DNA of 64,000 bases from assembly GCA_963580285.1 (NCBI GenBank), contig OY757025.1, positions 120,129,223 through 120,193,222 of the forward strand. The letters are read 5' to 3'. The notes under the pieces were generated by a model. That model was given only the letters and a program-made list of their open reading frames with translations, was not told where the DNA came from and did no database searches. Shown here one piece after another: positions 32,098 to 44,331 of this stretch. Position numbers and translations under genes: made by a program. How positions within the stretch are numbered: position 1 is the first letter of the stretch; each line of letters starts with the position of its first letter. This DNA is from Lucinisca nassula. Its lineage: Eukaryota > Mollusca > Bivalvia > Lucinida > Lucinidae.

Positions 32098-33077
32098 TGT
32101 GTGGCAGTAACGCTAAAACGTATTCTGGAGAGAGGCTTATAAAATGTAAATTCAGCTAAAGGGGCAGCTGAGTTGCAGTCGAGTGGCGAAGCATTGCTTG
32201 TCATGGCGTCTCTAGAGAGCCTGTGTGTTGTTAGAGTGCCGTTGGCGGGTGGTGCGCTGGCCTGCAATTCTGGTGACCCATTGTTTTTAAAAATTTCGTC
32301 TTCTGCTGAGTTGCAGTTGGTTGATGGTGCATGATTTGACATGGCGTCTCTAGAGAGCCTGTGTGTTGTTAGAGTGCCGTTGATACGTGGTGCACTTGAC
32401 TGCAAACTGGAAAGAAAGTTCTAAAAATTAAAATTTTTGCCTTGTCATGATTTCGTGCTTGCTAGGGGCATGGGTTGGTTACAACCTGGGTGAGGGGCAC
32501 TATCCCAATCAGACCGTGACCGCTTCGTGCTTCTGGCCTGCGCTTTTGTGAAGAGGTGAATTGTTTTCATTAAGAATTTAATAGTTCTGTTATTTCACCT
32601 CTCTCCAGTCCAGCGCGTAAATAATTTTTGTTTCGTATGAAACTTCAGTTGTGTTTTTAGGATAAGGGCACTAAGTAATTTTAGCCTGTTTTTAAAGTTT
32701 AGCAGTTTCAGTCTAGACCAAAAAGGAGTGTCTCTTATGAACGCGCAACCAATAAATGTTTTTTTTTCTTCTAAGTTCTGTATATAAAGTTTTATATTTT
32801 TGCGTTGTGCATACCGTGCAGCGTATATGGCAGCGCATTTTGATAAGGGTTTACCTGGTAAAGTGTTAGATATGTTAACTTCACTAGCTCGACAAACATT
32901 GGAAGCAATAGCTTCGGCTCCTATTTTATTACCAGATTGATATCTCTAAACATAATATACATCTGGTAAATTTATATAAATAAATGAAAATGTGTAGTTA
33001 AATTATTTTTAAACTCATGCAAGTAATTTGTTGAGTAAGTTAAATGTCGGGACGACATTTCCCGAAGAGGGGGAGAA
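32098..33077 (+). repeat. Probable 3' LTR/UTR region
   Basis: Begins TGTGTGGCAGTAACGC after the PPT. It contains a 138-bp direct duplication (32204-32256 and 32342-32394, 'ggcgtctctagagagcctg'). A second hairpin-PPT (aaatgtcg-gga-cgacattt, agagggggagaa) lies at 33041-33077 before another TG. The true LTR end is not resolved. Confidence 0.45.
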
Positions 33078-33586
33078 TGTCAAAGAGTGAAATTATGGAA
33101 ACTGGAGGAGCGCTTGCGCTTAGGACTTTCTAGTCTTTTCCAGTTATTTCCCCCATTCACAGTTATTTTTTATACATCATATACTCATATATTTCATCTT
33201 TCATTAAGCATTAAGCATTCCTAAGTAGCGTATATCAATTTCCGGTGTCCTTATGTAAGTCTCGCGCGCTTTTCACTTCACTGATTAACACCGCATGCGC
33301 ACATTCTTACCTCAGTCTTTGTCAGTCTTTCTTTGTCCCTGGCGAAGGTAGGTATCACGACCACCTGGCGGACACCATTTATATATTGTTCCTTATTACT
33401 AAGGATGTTTATATAATATTTATTCAGGTATGCGTTTACTTTATTTCATTTTCATGTTGAACATTTGTAAATTATCATAATTGTCATTATTTCATGAATA
33501 TTCGTATCTTGCCATTTCGATCTCTCGACCTCGGAGTCAGTCTTTCTTTGTCCCTGGCGAAGGTAGGTCTCACGACCACCTGACGG
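33078..33586 (+). repeat. LTR-like sequence with 215-bp tandem duplication
   Basis: Starts TGTCAAAGAG after a PPT. The block 'gtcagtctttctttgtccct ... atatttattcag' occurs at 33321-33438. It occurs again from 33536, where the 9.4-kb element splits it (33536-33586 plus 43026-43087). Confidence 0.6.
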
Positions 33587-36110
33587 TGTTACATGTGGGT
33601 TTACGGCGTCCCGCAAACCCCCATGCTGGCAAGACAACCGAGCGTGATCTCTGACAGGTGTACGGGCAGCTGTGGGGTAAGGCACAAGAAAGATGTTAAA
33701 TGAATGACATGAATTATTTACAGTATCTACATACAACACTCACTAACACAAAACATCACAATTTGTTGCTTCTGTAGCCAACTCACGACGTCCGCTCCGA
33801 AGGCAAAACACTGTTCTGTGCTCGGAACGGGTGACGTGAATACCTACAGAAGCAAACAACAAAAACAACAACAAAAACAAAAAAAAAGAATCAACACAAA
33901 ACGCGACTGGCCAGTTTATGACTTAGGGTGAATTCCCCACTCGCGTGACACTTCCTCTCGCGAACTAGTAAAACTAGTCTATCAACATAGTTGATAATCC
34001 TAGGATTAGCGATCACGTTTGCTGATCAAATGTTTAGTGATCGTCCAAATAAGGTAAGTTGACCTCTTCCATGATCACATTTGTTTTCAACGAACAATGA
34101 TTTAGAAGAATCTGCTTCTATCCTGGTAGGCGCTGATTACGGCGGTCTGTCCGCCCTTGCTGGACCCTAACGCCTAGCGTCGTACCAGTACCTGCTGCTA
34201 TGAAGCAGGGAGCAGCAGGTCACACATTGTTATGCCTGCAAATTACGATAACGGGACTAGAAACGAGTCACAAAACATACATGCTATATCATGATCCCCC
34301 TCCCGGAGAAGTAAGAATATGTTCATGCATATACCGTTATTGCGCATGCGCCGACCAGACATACAGGCTGATTAGTGCATGCAACGAATAACCGTACAGC
34401 AGAACTCAACTTGACTGTGCATCAAATTATCAGCACCCAGCGCTTGACACAATAATACTCAAAGTTCATGTTTCCTTACTGAGCACTACAGAAATCAATT
34501 AATGCTCACTACTACTGAGCATGATACTCATCAAATTTGTGCTCACTACATTATCACAAGTAAGAGGCAATTGAACAGACCACGCCTTTGCGCTACCTGG
34601 TCAGCCGCCAATTACAGGAAACATAACAATCTCTATTTCATATCCTTCTCCGCGACACGGCTCACAAATATAGCTATTCACAAATTCAATACATTAATAA
34701 CAGATAGAAACTACAACAGAAGATTTTCATCTATAATCCCCAACATTTGTTAGTGTCTCATATGGGCCAACACTGTTTGCCGTAAATTCTCTCTATTTGG
34801 TAGGCACCCCGTCACAACCGTCCTCGCGACGCCGATGACGCAGCTGACGTCATCCCCGCCGCTCAGGCCGTTATGACGTGTGGCGACCAAATACTCCCAC
34901 TTATCATCATCACGTTCTTTATATGTACATACATGCACAAACTGAGTTATCAGACAAAAACGGCATCATTACAAAATGAACTCGTAATTCTTCTTGAACA
35001 AAATTATTTCTAATCAACGTGAACATGCTTGTAAAATAAAATTCATTACGGTTCATCATCACGGATAACCCAACAGGCTCTTGTAAGAGTTTGCCCTGAT
35101 GATGAAGATGTGGTTAAACCCGTCTTAAGTTTACGTCCCCTCTACACCTAATATCATATTGGGACGGAACCACGGTTTTCTAACCACAGCTAGTCACAAG
35201 TCATAGATCAAACAAGTGACCCGGCGTTTATTAATTACATTCTACAAAAGGGGTCTAAAAGCCTAAATGAATCTAGAATGAGCGGGTGTCCAAACTTTAC
35301 GTCTCACCAACATCTAGGGTCAGCATGAGACAGGACCTCACTTAGAAAGACTCATTCTACTACTGGAGAAGCCTGGGATCAATTCTGCGACGTCTAGCTG
35401 GCAAAGCTAGTAGCCTAATCACTACAGGCCACAACAGTAAATTCAGAATAGGCTTCAGAAAGTTGGGGTATACTAGAAGTAAACCCCTCCAAAACCTACA
35501 AGCATGTTCATACAAAAATAATACTATACATAGATTTAACATACCTTTCAATATACTTTCTATTTCCCCGTCACAATGTTGTGTTCTCTCTTACAACTTG
35601 ACCTGCTGCTAAAGTGTCCGCCCTTTTCAGGGTTTATATATCTATGAATACTACCGGAAAATCATGCCTACTCGTATTACCTTGCTTTGTTCGTGGGGAA
35701 GTGGAGATACCGGCCACAAACAAAGCCAGATAGCAAAAATCGAGTAGACAATGGATTTGCGTTCAAATAGTATATTTCCCATAGGAAAAATTGATGAAAC
35801 GACCCTATAATCAATGACATGACTCCTGTCAAAACGAACACCCACACAACACGTGACGGGAATAAAAATCATATATGGCACAATTTGGCGGTTGGCGATT
35901 TTTAGCGGCCCCCTGTATTGTAAAAACAGCTCTCTATAAACCACTCATGCATACATCGTATGATATGTGCATGACTTGTTCATGGAGCCGCATAGTTTGC
36001 GTACCATATTTCACCTAAAATATTTCACTCGCACCGCCCTACCATATATCTACTAAAATAATTTAGATGTGCATAAGCACCAGAGAGGTTTCCTATTCCA
36101 TCTCGTAACA
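33587..36110 (-). repeat. 3' LTR (left)
   Basis: 2524 bp. Reads TGTTACGAGATGG...CACATGTAACA on the minus strand. Lacks 28 bp present in the other LTR, apparently a deletion between two TTTTAG repeats (near 35900). Confidence 0.9.
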
Positions 36111-36135
36111 AAGGTTTCCCCTTTTGGAGAAAAAA
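36111..36135 (-). promoter_or_regulatory. Polypurine tract
   Basis: Minus strand ccaaaaggggaaacctt immediately precedes the LTR TGTTACG; likely plus-strand primer. Confidence 0.65.
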
Positions 36136-36275
36136 CAATCAGAAATGTTTTTTCTTTGTGTATAGAGATGGAATAGGATGAACCTATCTAAACAAGACAG
36201 CTATTTACACAACAACCGTGCGAAGAATTACCTACTAAGGTAGTCTGCCCCCAAATTTTCTTAAGTAGAATTTAG

Positions 36276-39200
36276 CTAGTAAGCCAAGGCGGTTTGCCCC
36301 AGAATTTTCCTGTTCCCGACATTCTGTTGTTTATTAGAAAACGGATATCGTTTTAATCTCACTGGAGGTGGCCTTTCTGGCTTAACAGATTTAATTGATT
36401 TCACAGGTTCTGACATAAATGTGGTACATATAATTTGGTCTGTCTGACATGTCAGTCCTGCAAGGCGCTGTTCTCTCAGCCCTTCTGTCTCCTCACTCTC
36501 CTCTGACGTTAGTGTGTGTGGGACGCTAACGTCGCCGTCACTTTCCTGTTGCTCTGCAGTTTCAAAACTGCTGTCTTCAAATGAAGACACGTCGACGTCA
36601 TTTCTGTCATGACTGTCTGTCGACATAATAGGTTTAGAGATCAGACAATGAGACGTCACAGTCTGACGCTCAACATATTGCTTCAGTATATTAGCATGAT
36701 ATGTGTTAACATTTCCATTGACGTCAATTTTATAATCCATTCTGTTCACTACCTCAACCACTTCATAAGGACCTTTCCATTGAAGCAATAATTTATTACT
36801 GTCTGTCGGTAGTAACAACAGTACTTTGTCGCCGACGTCAAATTTACGCGACCTCGCGCCTTTATCATAATAAGCTTTCTGCTTAATCTGAACCTTCTTT
36901 AAATTATCACGCGCTAATTTGCATGTCTGCTCTAACCGTTCCCTAAGCTCAATAACGTATTGATACGTCGAAAGAACTTGCTCATCGCGTACCTCTTCAG
37001 CCCATAAATCTCTTAATATTGCCATTGGACCTCTGACGTTACGTCCATATAACAACTCAAAAGGGGAGTATCCTAAAGACTCTTGTGGGACTTCCCTTAC
37101 CGCAAATAATAAAGCTGGAAGATATTTATCCCAATCTTTTGGACGTTCAGCACACATGCGACGTAACATCTGCTTTAACGTAGCGTGGAAACGCTCTATC
37201 AGTCCGTTGCAAATTGGGTGTCTCGGACTACACGTTAACTGTTGAAGAGAAAGAAGTCTGCTGACTTCCTTCATTACCTCAGCAGTAAACTGTGATCCAC
37301 AATCAGTCAACATTTCATCAGGAATGCCAACCCTACTAAACATTTCAATAAGCGCTTCCGCGACACGTTCCGTCTCAATACTCGGTAAAGCTATCGCCTC
37401 TGGATACCTTGTCGCATAATCTATCATGGTTAAAATATACCGAGATTTCCTATCAGATCGAGGCTCAATTGGACCAACTATGTCCACTGCCACCCTCTTA
37501 AATGGCGTATCAATCAATGGCATTTTTCCTAGAGGTACTTTAGTGACCCGACCTTTCTGAATAGTTCTCTGACAAATATCACAAGATTTACAAAATCTAG
37601 CGACATCACCGCAAATACCGGGCCAGTAAAACTCAGTTACAACTCTATCCAATGTCTTCCTAATACCCATATGTCCAGACATAAGCGTTTCATGAGCCAG
37701 TTTCAACACCTTTCCTCGGAAACTTTGAGGGACCACAAGTTGGAAAGAGACTTTGTTACCCTTGGTGAACTCCCTATATGCCAACCCTTTTTTCTCAATA
37801 AACCTAGTTTCACCTCGGTTTAAACCACGACTCACAGTCTTGTTCCCAGATACAACCCTTTTCCTGATGTTTTCCAAAGTTGGATCATCAACCTGAGCTT
37901 GCTTGAAAGCCTCCTTGTCATCGTTAATGATCTGATCGGGAACCTTAAGTTTTCTGTAAGGCTTCTCATCCTGCCTAGTTTGAGACCTAGTTACAGCCGC
38001 AGCTGAGAAATGAGACATATCAGGAAGTTTTGATCCATCAATGTTACCGATAACCAAATCGTACAACGTATCATCCATACACAAAGCTTCAGTTTTCCCA
38101 GTGAAAAAAGGACAATCAATGTCAATCATTGCCAAAGGATACCTTTGTGTGGATTCATCAATCAACGTAACATTTGATTCCTTTCCTATTAACTGACTAT
38201 CCGAAACCAAACTTCTCCGAACGACACAGCCTGTACACCCAGTATCTCTTAATACAACCACCTTTTTATTATTAACCAAACCTTGTGCCGTCGGTAACCT
38301 TGCCTTTAAGAAGTAACAGACACCTTCCCTAGTTTCCTTACTAAACTCCTCCCTATCCGAAATCAAAGGATCACCAACCTTATTTTCAAAAATACTTCCA
38401 ATCTCATCACCTTTCCTAGTTACTTCTGTCTGACAAAAACTAACTTGGTGTGCTGCGCCACGTGGTGTGGTATTATTTTTACCGCGTCCGCGAAAAGACC
38501 CTCTGAAATTACCACGACCACGTGTATAACCACGACCTACATTCTGCGTATTCTCATTCTTAACCTGAGAACCTTGAGTCTCTACGCGCGTGTTAAAATT
38601 TTCTTTAACACCGCTATCCCCCACTCCAGTTGCTCCTACCTCTGCGCTATACAATTGTTTCCTGTCGGGGTTCTTAAAACATTTAATTGTTAAATGCCCC
38701 TTACCGCATATGCTACACTTGATATCCGGTCTACCACTCGGTTTGTTCGAGTCAACTTTGTCCTGTTTACCCTGCGCTGCGCCTCTATTATCGCGTTGCC
38801 CCTTATTAATGCAACTATATACGCCCCCGCGCGCTTCTGCAAACAAATCTGCCTCCCTAGCCATTTCATCTAAATTACCAAACTGTTTTGGCTTCAGATG
38901 TACATACAGTTCTCTATTACATGACTCCAGGAACTGATCCCTTGCCATGAAATCACAGACAGCCGGAAAAGATTTTTCTATCTTTGCCATATTAAGCCAT
39001 TTTTCTAAATAACTTCTCAGTCTACTACTGAACTGTATGAACGTTTCTGACTTCTCGGGCCTACTATAACGAAACTGTTTCCTAAATCCGCGCTCTGTCA
39101 TGTCAAAATTCTTTAATAAAGCGTCCTTTAACTTTTCATAATCCGCCGCATCCTCATTTGACAACCGGTCATATACATCAAGTGCGCGCCCTTTGAGCAA

Positions 39201-39758
39201 TGCACTTAAATACGCGGCCCAAACACTCTTATCCCATTTATTAGCCGTAGCATATTTCTCAAACCTAGATAAATAACTATCCATTTTATCTTTACCCTCT
39301 TCAAAATAAGGTAACTTAGGATCCCGGGCATGCGCCACCTTCTCAGCTTTTTGGTTTTCAAATTCTAGCTCGAGCTTCGCTCTCTGCATTTCTAACTGAT
39401 TCCTTAATTCTTGGTGCTGTAGCTCAAACCCATGTTTTATTTTTTCTAAATGGGCCTCACTAATCTCTTTTACCTCCCTTTCAGTCTTAATGCGTGCCAT
39501 TTCAAGTTCCTTATTAACATTCAACATAGCTAGTTCATGTGCCCTTTCCTTTTCTTTTTCTGCCCTTTCCTTTTCTTTTTCTGCCCTTTCCTTTTCTTTT
39601 TCTTCAGACCTTAACCTTTCTAAATCCCTTTGCTCTTGCCTTTCTGCCCGCTCAATATCCTGCTGCTCTTTAACAAAACCTTGTAACTCCTTCCCCTCAT
39701 AACCTAAGTCCTTTCCCATTTGCATTAAACGCTCCATTATTGATAACGTAAATCTCAC
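36276..39758 (-). CDS. Gag-protease-integrase polyprotein
   Basis: 1160 codons, uninterrupted. Residues about 30-150 are a charged coiled coil with a thrice-repeated EKEKERA unit. 150-310 is a capsid-like region. About 348-361 is a CCHC knuckle (CSICGKGHLTIKC). 390-430 is an RGG-like stretch (RGYTRGRGNFRGSFRGRG). VVVLRDTGCTG near 500-510 is the retropepsin DTG. The integrase has an HHCC domain at about 689-729, catalytic D759, D819 and E854 (D,D-35-E) and a chromo-like C-terminus near 970-1015. The tail after about 1100 (PPPVRLKRYPF) may be the edge of a lost RT. Confidence 0.9.
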   Translation of the reverse strand: MRFTLSIMERLMQMGKDLGYEGKELQGFVKEQQDIERAERQEQRDLERLRSEEKEKERAEKEKERAEKEKERAHELAMLNVNKELEMARIKTEREVKEISEAHLEKIKHGFELQHQELRNQLEMQRAKLELEFENQKAEKVAHARDPKLPYFEEGKDKMDSYLSRFEKYATANKWDKSVWAAYLSALLKGRALDVYDRLSNEDAADYEKLKDALLKNFDMTERGFRKQFRYSRPEKSETFIQFSSRLRSYLEKWLNMAKIEKSFPAVCDFMARDQFLESCNRELYVHLKPKQFGNLDEMAREADLFAEARGGVYSCINKGQRDNRGAAQGKQDKVDSNKPSGRPDIKCSICGKGHLTIKCFKNPDRKQLYSAEVGATGVGDSGVKENFNTRVETQGSQVKNENTQNVGRGYTRGRGNFRGSFRGRGKNNTTPRGAAHQVSFCQTEVTRKGDEIGSIFENKVGDPLISDREEFSKETREGVCYFLKARLPTAQGLVNNKKVVVLRDTGCTGCVVRRSLVSDSQLIGKESNVTLIDESTQRYPLAMIDIDCPFFTGKTEALCMDDTLYDLVIGNIDGSKLPDMSHFSAAAVTRSQTRQDEKPYRKLKVPDQIINDDKEAFKQAQVDDPTLENIRKRVVSGNKTVSRGLNRGETRFIEKKGLAYREFTKGNKVSFQLVVPQSFRGKVLKLAHETLMSGHMGIRKTLDRVVTEFYWPGICGDVARFCKSCDICQRTIQKGRVTKVPLGKMPLIDTPFKRVAVDIVGPIEPRSDRKSRYILTMIDYATRYPEAIALPSIETERVAEALIEMFSRVGIPDEMLTDCGSQFTAEVMKEVSRLLSLQQLTCSPRHPICNGLIERFHATLKQMLRRMCAERPKDWDKYLPALLFAVREVPQESLGYSPFELLYGRNVRGPMAILRDLWAEEVRDEQVLSTYQYVIELRERLEQTCKLARDNLKKVQIKQKAYYDKGARSRKFDVGDKVLLLLPTDSNKLLLQWKGPYEVVEVVNRMDYKIDVNGNVNTYHANILKQYVERQTVTSHCLISKPIMSTDSHDRNDVDVSSFEDSSFETAEQQESDGDVSVPHTLTSEESEETEGLREQRLAGLTCQTDQIICTTFMSEPVKSIKSVKPERPPPVRLKRYPFSNKQQNVGNRKILGQTALAY

Positions 39759-40439
39759 GTTACTATCAAAACCACTATAAACTGATCAGTTATGATCAGC
39801 GATGATTGAATGGGCTTAACTAAAACGTTAAGATATGTGTTATACGCGTTAATCTAACTAAAACGTTAGTTATTAAAGCACACGCGATTTGAAATGTCAA
39901 ATGCTTTCAGCAAAGTATGACGTTGCGTACTGGTAGTCTAATATGACGTCATAAACTGACGACGTTTACAGTAAAATGCTACAATCCGAAGTTTCATCAC
40001 ATTACAAAACTCCGATCATAACAAGTCACCATTAATGTTTCTATTACGTCATACCTAACCTCAAGCCACAGCGTAAATATTAACGCTAACGTTATGTCAA
40101 CGTCAGTAAATTGTTAACGTCACTACGTCAGAACCATGTGTGGGTAAGATCAATTAGTAGCTCCAATTTAACTTAGTAGAATGTCAGGTAACACAATTAA
40201 GTGGGGTCTACTTAAATTTTTCGTTACCAAGAAAAAGTGGGGTTTGCCTTGCCTTCCTGCTCAGAAATTATCGACTTGTCAGTATCCATTCAGTTGAATA
40301 CATGGGTTTCGCACTTCATCAACGCAGGAAGGAAGATTTAAGTTAATTTCTAAATGTGGCTGTCAATACATTTTTTTTTTTTTTTTTAAAGTTGATGATT
40401 CAGAGTATCAATGTGCTGTTCCACAGCCGGGAACACCAG
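39759..40439 (-). other. 5' leader of the LTR element
   Basis: Noncoding leader between PBS and the polyprotein start. Includes a T18 run at 40371. No splice or ORF signal recognised. Confidence 0.5.
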
Positions 40440-40473
40440 CCAGAGATCAAATCCTCACTTCACTGACACCAAA
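40440..40473 (-). promoter_or_regulatory. Primer binding site
   Basis: Directly after the 5' LTR the minus strand reads TTTGGTGTCAGTGAAGTGAG. TGGTGTCAG..AAGTG matches the complement of a tRNA-Leu 3' end except for two extra bases (TG). Confidence 0.6.
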
Positions 40474-43025
40474 TGTTACATGTGGGTTTACGGCGTCCCG
40501 CAAACCCCCATGCTGACAAGACAACCGAGCGTGATCTCTGACAGGTGTACGGGCAGCTGTGGGGTAAGGCACAAGAAAGATGTTAAATGAATGACATGAA
40601 TTATTTACAGTATCTACATACAACACTCACTAACACAAAACATCACAATTTGTTGCTTCTGTAGCCAACTCACGACGTCCGCTCCGAAGGCAAAACACTG
40701 TTCTGTGCTCGGAACGGGTGACGTGAATACCTACAGAAGCAAACAACAAAAACAACAACAAAAACAAAAAAAAAGAATCAACACAAAACGCGACTGGCCA
40801 GTTTATGACTTAGGGTGAATTCCCCACTCGCGTGACACTTCCTCTCGCGAACTAGTAAAACTAGTCTATCAACATAGTTGATAATCCTAGGATTAGCGAT
40901 CACGTTTGCTGATCAAATGTTTAGTGATCGTCCAAATAAGGTAAGTTGACCTCTTCCATGATCACATTTGTTTTCAACGAACAATGATTTAGAAGAATCT
41001 GCTTCTATCCTGGTAGGCGCTGATTACGGCGGTCTGTCCGCCCTTGCTGGACCCTAACGCCTAGCGTCGTACCAGTACCTGCTGCTATGAAGCAGGGAGC
41101 AGCAGGTCACACATTGTTATGCCTGCAAATTACGATAACGGGACTAGAAACGAGTCACAAAACATACATGCTATATCATGATCCCCCTCCCGGAGAAGTA
41201 AGAATATGTTCATGCATATACCGTTATTGCGCATGCGCCGACCAGACATACAGGCTGATTAGTGCATGCAACGAATAACCGTACAGCAGAACTCAACTTG
41301 ACTGTGCATCAAATTATCAGCACCCAGCGCTTGACACAATAATACTCAAAGTTCATGTTTCCTTACTGAGCACTACAGAAATCAATTAATGCTCACTACT
41401 ACTGAGCATGATACTCATCAAATTTGTGCTCACTACATTATCACAAGTAAGAGGCAATTGAACAGACCACGCCTTTGCGCTACCTGGTCAGCCGCCAATT
41501 ACAGGAAACATAACAATCTCTATTTCATATCCTTCTCCGCGACACGGCTCACAAATATAGCTATTCACAAATTCAATACATTAATAACAGATAGAAACTA
41601 CAACAGAAGATTTTCATCTATAATCCCCAACATTTGTTAGTGTCTCATATGGGCCAACACTGTTTGCCGTAAATTCTCTCTATTTGGTAGGCACCCCGTC
41701 ACAACCGTCCTCGCGACGCCGATGACGCAGCTGACGTCATCCCCGCCGCTCAGGCCGTTATGACGTGTGGCGACCAAATACTCCCACTTATCATCATCAC
41801 GTTCTTTATATGTACATACATGCACAAACTGAGTTATCAGACAAAAACGGCATCATTACAAAATGAACTCGTAATTCTTCTTGAACAAAATTATTTCTAA
41901 TCAACGTGAACATGCTTGTAAAATAAAATTCATTACGGTTCATCATCACGGATAACCCAACAGGCTCTTGTAAGAGTTTGCCCTGATGATGAAGATGTGG
42001 TTAAACCCGTCTTAAGTTTACGTCCCCTCTACACCTAATATCATATTGGGACGGAACCACGGTTTTCTAACCACAGCTAGTCACAAGTCATAGATCAAAC
42101 AAGTGACCCGGCGTTTATTAATTACATTCTACAAAAGGGGTCTAAAAGCCTAAATGAATCTAGAATGAGCGGGTGTCCAAACTTTACGTCTCACCAACAT
42201 CTAGGGTCAGCATGAGACAGGACCTCACTTAGAAAGACTCATTCTACTACTGGAGAAGCCTGGGATCAATTCTGCGACGTCTAGCTGGCAAAGCTAGTAG
42301 CCTAATCACTACAGGCCACAACAGTAAATTCAGAATAGGCTTCAGAAAGTTGGGGTATACTAGAAGTAAACCCCTCCAAAACCTACAAGCATGTTCATAC
42401 AAAAATAATACTATACATAGATTTAACATACCTTTCAATATACTTTCTATTTCCCCGTCACAATGTTGTGTTCTCTCTTACAACTTGACCTGCTGCTAAA
42501 GTGTCCGCCCTTTTCAGGGTTTATATATCTATGAATACTACCGGAAAATCATGCCTACTCGTATTACCTTGCTTTGTTCGTGGGGAAGTGGAGATACCGG
42601 CCACAAACAAAGCCAGATAGCAAAAATCGAGTAGACAATGGATTTGCGTTCAAATAGTATATTTCCCATAGGAAAAATTGATGAAACGACCCTATAATCA
42701 ATGACACGACTCCTGTCAAAACGAACACCCACACAACACGTGACGGGAATAAAAATCATATATGGCACAATTTGGCGGTTGGCGATTTTTAGGCAAATTC
42801 TATAGGACTCGGCCTTTTAGCGGCCCCCTGTATTGTAAAAACAGCTCTCTATAAACCACTCATGCATACATCGTATGATATGTGCATGACTTGTTCATGG
42901 AGCCGCATAGTTTGCGTACCATATTTCACCTAAAATATTTCACTCGCACCGCCCTACCATATATCTACTAAAATAATTTAGATGTGCATAAGCACCAGAG
43001 AGGTTTCCTATTCCATCTCGTAACA
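40474..43025 (-). repeat. 5' LTR (right)
   Basis: 2552 bp, nearly identical to the left LTR; differences seen include the 28-bp block at about 42792-42819 and single bases (for example g/a near 40517, t/c near 42707). Confidence 0.9.
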
Positions 43026-43089
43026 GACGGACACCATTTATATATTGTTCCTTATTACTAAGGATGTTTAAATAATATTTATTCAGATG

Positions 43090-44087
43090 ACGAGGTCGAG
43101 AGGGAGAAGGTTTTGAGAACACCAAAAACATGGAAACACCCAACTTAGTTGTCGTTCGTTGAACCCCGAACCCCCTCGAGAAAGCAGGAGAAGTTTTAAC
43201 GTCGTTACAACATCAACGTCGTCTATCATCATATACATTATTCCATGCAGACGAAATATTTGCGTCCGATGCAACATTATCCCAGAGTGAACCAATAATA
43301 TTTGTACCAACTATCAGAGGAACTTGGCCAGAGTATCTGGTAGTCGGCACAATTAGAACTGGAACAATCAAAGGGACATGTTCTACTTCAGGAATTTTTA
43401 TCTCTGCCTCAATGTATCCCAAATAAGGTATTTTTAACCACTTGCTCCACTTATATTCAAATTAAAATCAGACATATCTTTCAGCTCAGGCCTTGGGTCC
43501 ATTTGTTGATAAAAGTCATCACAAACTGTTGTAATCATGGACCCAGAGTCAATAAGGGCTAAACACGTCTGACCATTTATTAAAATCGCTGATTCATTTG
43601 TTGATCCAACCATACGTGAAAATAAAGTTGGATCATTTACGGAGCTATCAGAGTTCACAGTGGAGTCCTTATTTTGCTCCGCAATAAAGACCCCTTCTAG
43701 TTTGACGTGTTCAAACTAGAGTCAGTTTGTGTATCAGCACTTTTGAAATTGTGCTGATCAGCCCCTTGTTGTTGAAATTGGCCTCTGCCAAACGAGCCTC
43801 CACCACTATGGTAAGAGCCACCTCTTCTCCTTGGAAAAGAAGAGCCCCTACCACGAGGAAAAGAACCCCGCTGGGCAGAGAACCCACGTTGAGAGAAGGA
43901 ACATCGTTGGGCAGTAGGGGTAGGTGGTATACCTTGACTAGGTGAAAGAGTGGATGGGCCCGGCGAGTTAGAAGCAAGGCATGCCTCACTAAATTTCTTC
44001 TCAAGCCCATCCATCCTACCTCTAAGCAGTTTCATTTGATCGGCAATTTTGTCTAACTTTTGACCAGTATTGTGAAAAGAAGACTGT
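43090..44087 (-). pseudogene. Gypsy-type gag C-terminus and protease fragment
   Basis: From the right: LQSSFHNTGQKLDKIADQMK, a gag tail rich in RG (QRGSFPRGRGSSFPRRRGG). Then aspartic protease SAILINGQTCLALIDSGSM with the DSG active site, and TRYSGQVPLIVGTNIIG downstream. The frame breaks near 43430. It may belong with the RT-RNase H at 29.3-30.2 kb as one element split by later insertions; this is inference. Confidence 0.75.
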
Positions 44088-44200
44088 AACCGGTCGACCG
44101 TGTGGCTCGGTAGCTCAGTCGGTAGAGTGTTCGCACGGTATGCGAAAGGCCCTGGGTTCGAGTCCCGGTCGAGTCATGTTCTTTTTCTAACCCTGCTACA
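44085..44200 (+). repeat. 116-bp LTR with tRNA-like unit, + copy
   Basis: tgtaaccggtcgacc ... accctgctaca, with A box tagctcagtcgg, B box ggttcgagtcc and ttttt. Followed by tttggcgcccacg, which resembles the start of a Lys-type primer binding site. Confidence 0.75.
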
Positions 44201-44227
44201 TTTGGCGCCCACGTAAATAACCCACAT

Positions 44228-44331
44228 GGGAAAAAGAACATGACTCGACCGGGACTCGAACCCAGGGCCTTTCGCATACCGTGCGAACACTCTACCAACT
44301 GAGCTACCGAGCCACACGGTCGACCTGCTAC
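44228..44331 (-). repeat. tRNA-like LTR, - copy
   Basis: Nearly identical inverse of the previous copy, about 27 bp away, so 44085-44331 can form a very long hairpin. A purine tract (gcagggggaaaa) lies 5' of it on the minus strand. Confidence 0.75.

Larger units (their letters stand above)
33587..43025 (-). mobile_element. Complete LTR retrotransposon without RT
   Basis: 9439-bp element with GACGG target duplication (33582-33586, 43026-43030) and TG...CA LTRs of 2524 and 2552 bp. The near-identical LTRs imply a recent insertion. The internal region is only 4363 bp. Its single large ORF is gag-protease-integrase. Integrase directly after protease matches the Gmr1-type order (integrase before RT). 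The ORF ends where RT should begin, so RT and RNase H appear deleted. Mobility would need RT in trans. Confidence 0.9.

Noticed and set aside
33418..43000. Many ORFs of 60-85 codons in the two 2.5-kb LTRs, identical in pairs
   Set aside because: They repeat only because the LTRs are repeats. None has a domain or codon pattern, and stops are frequent.
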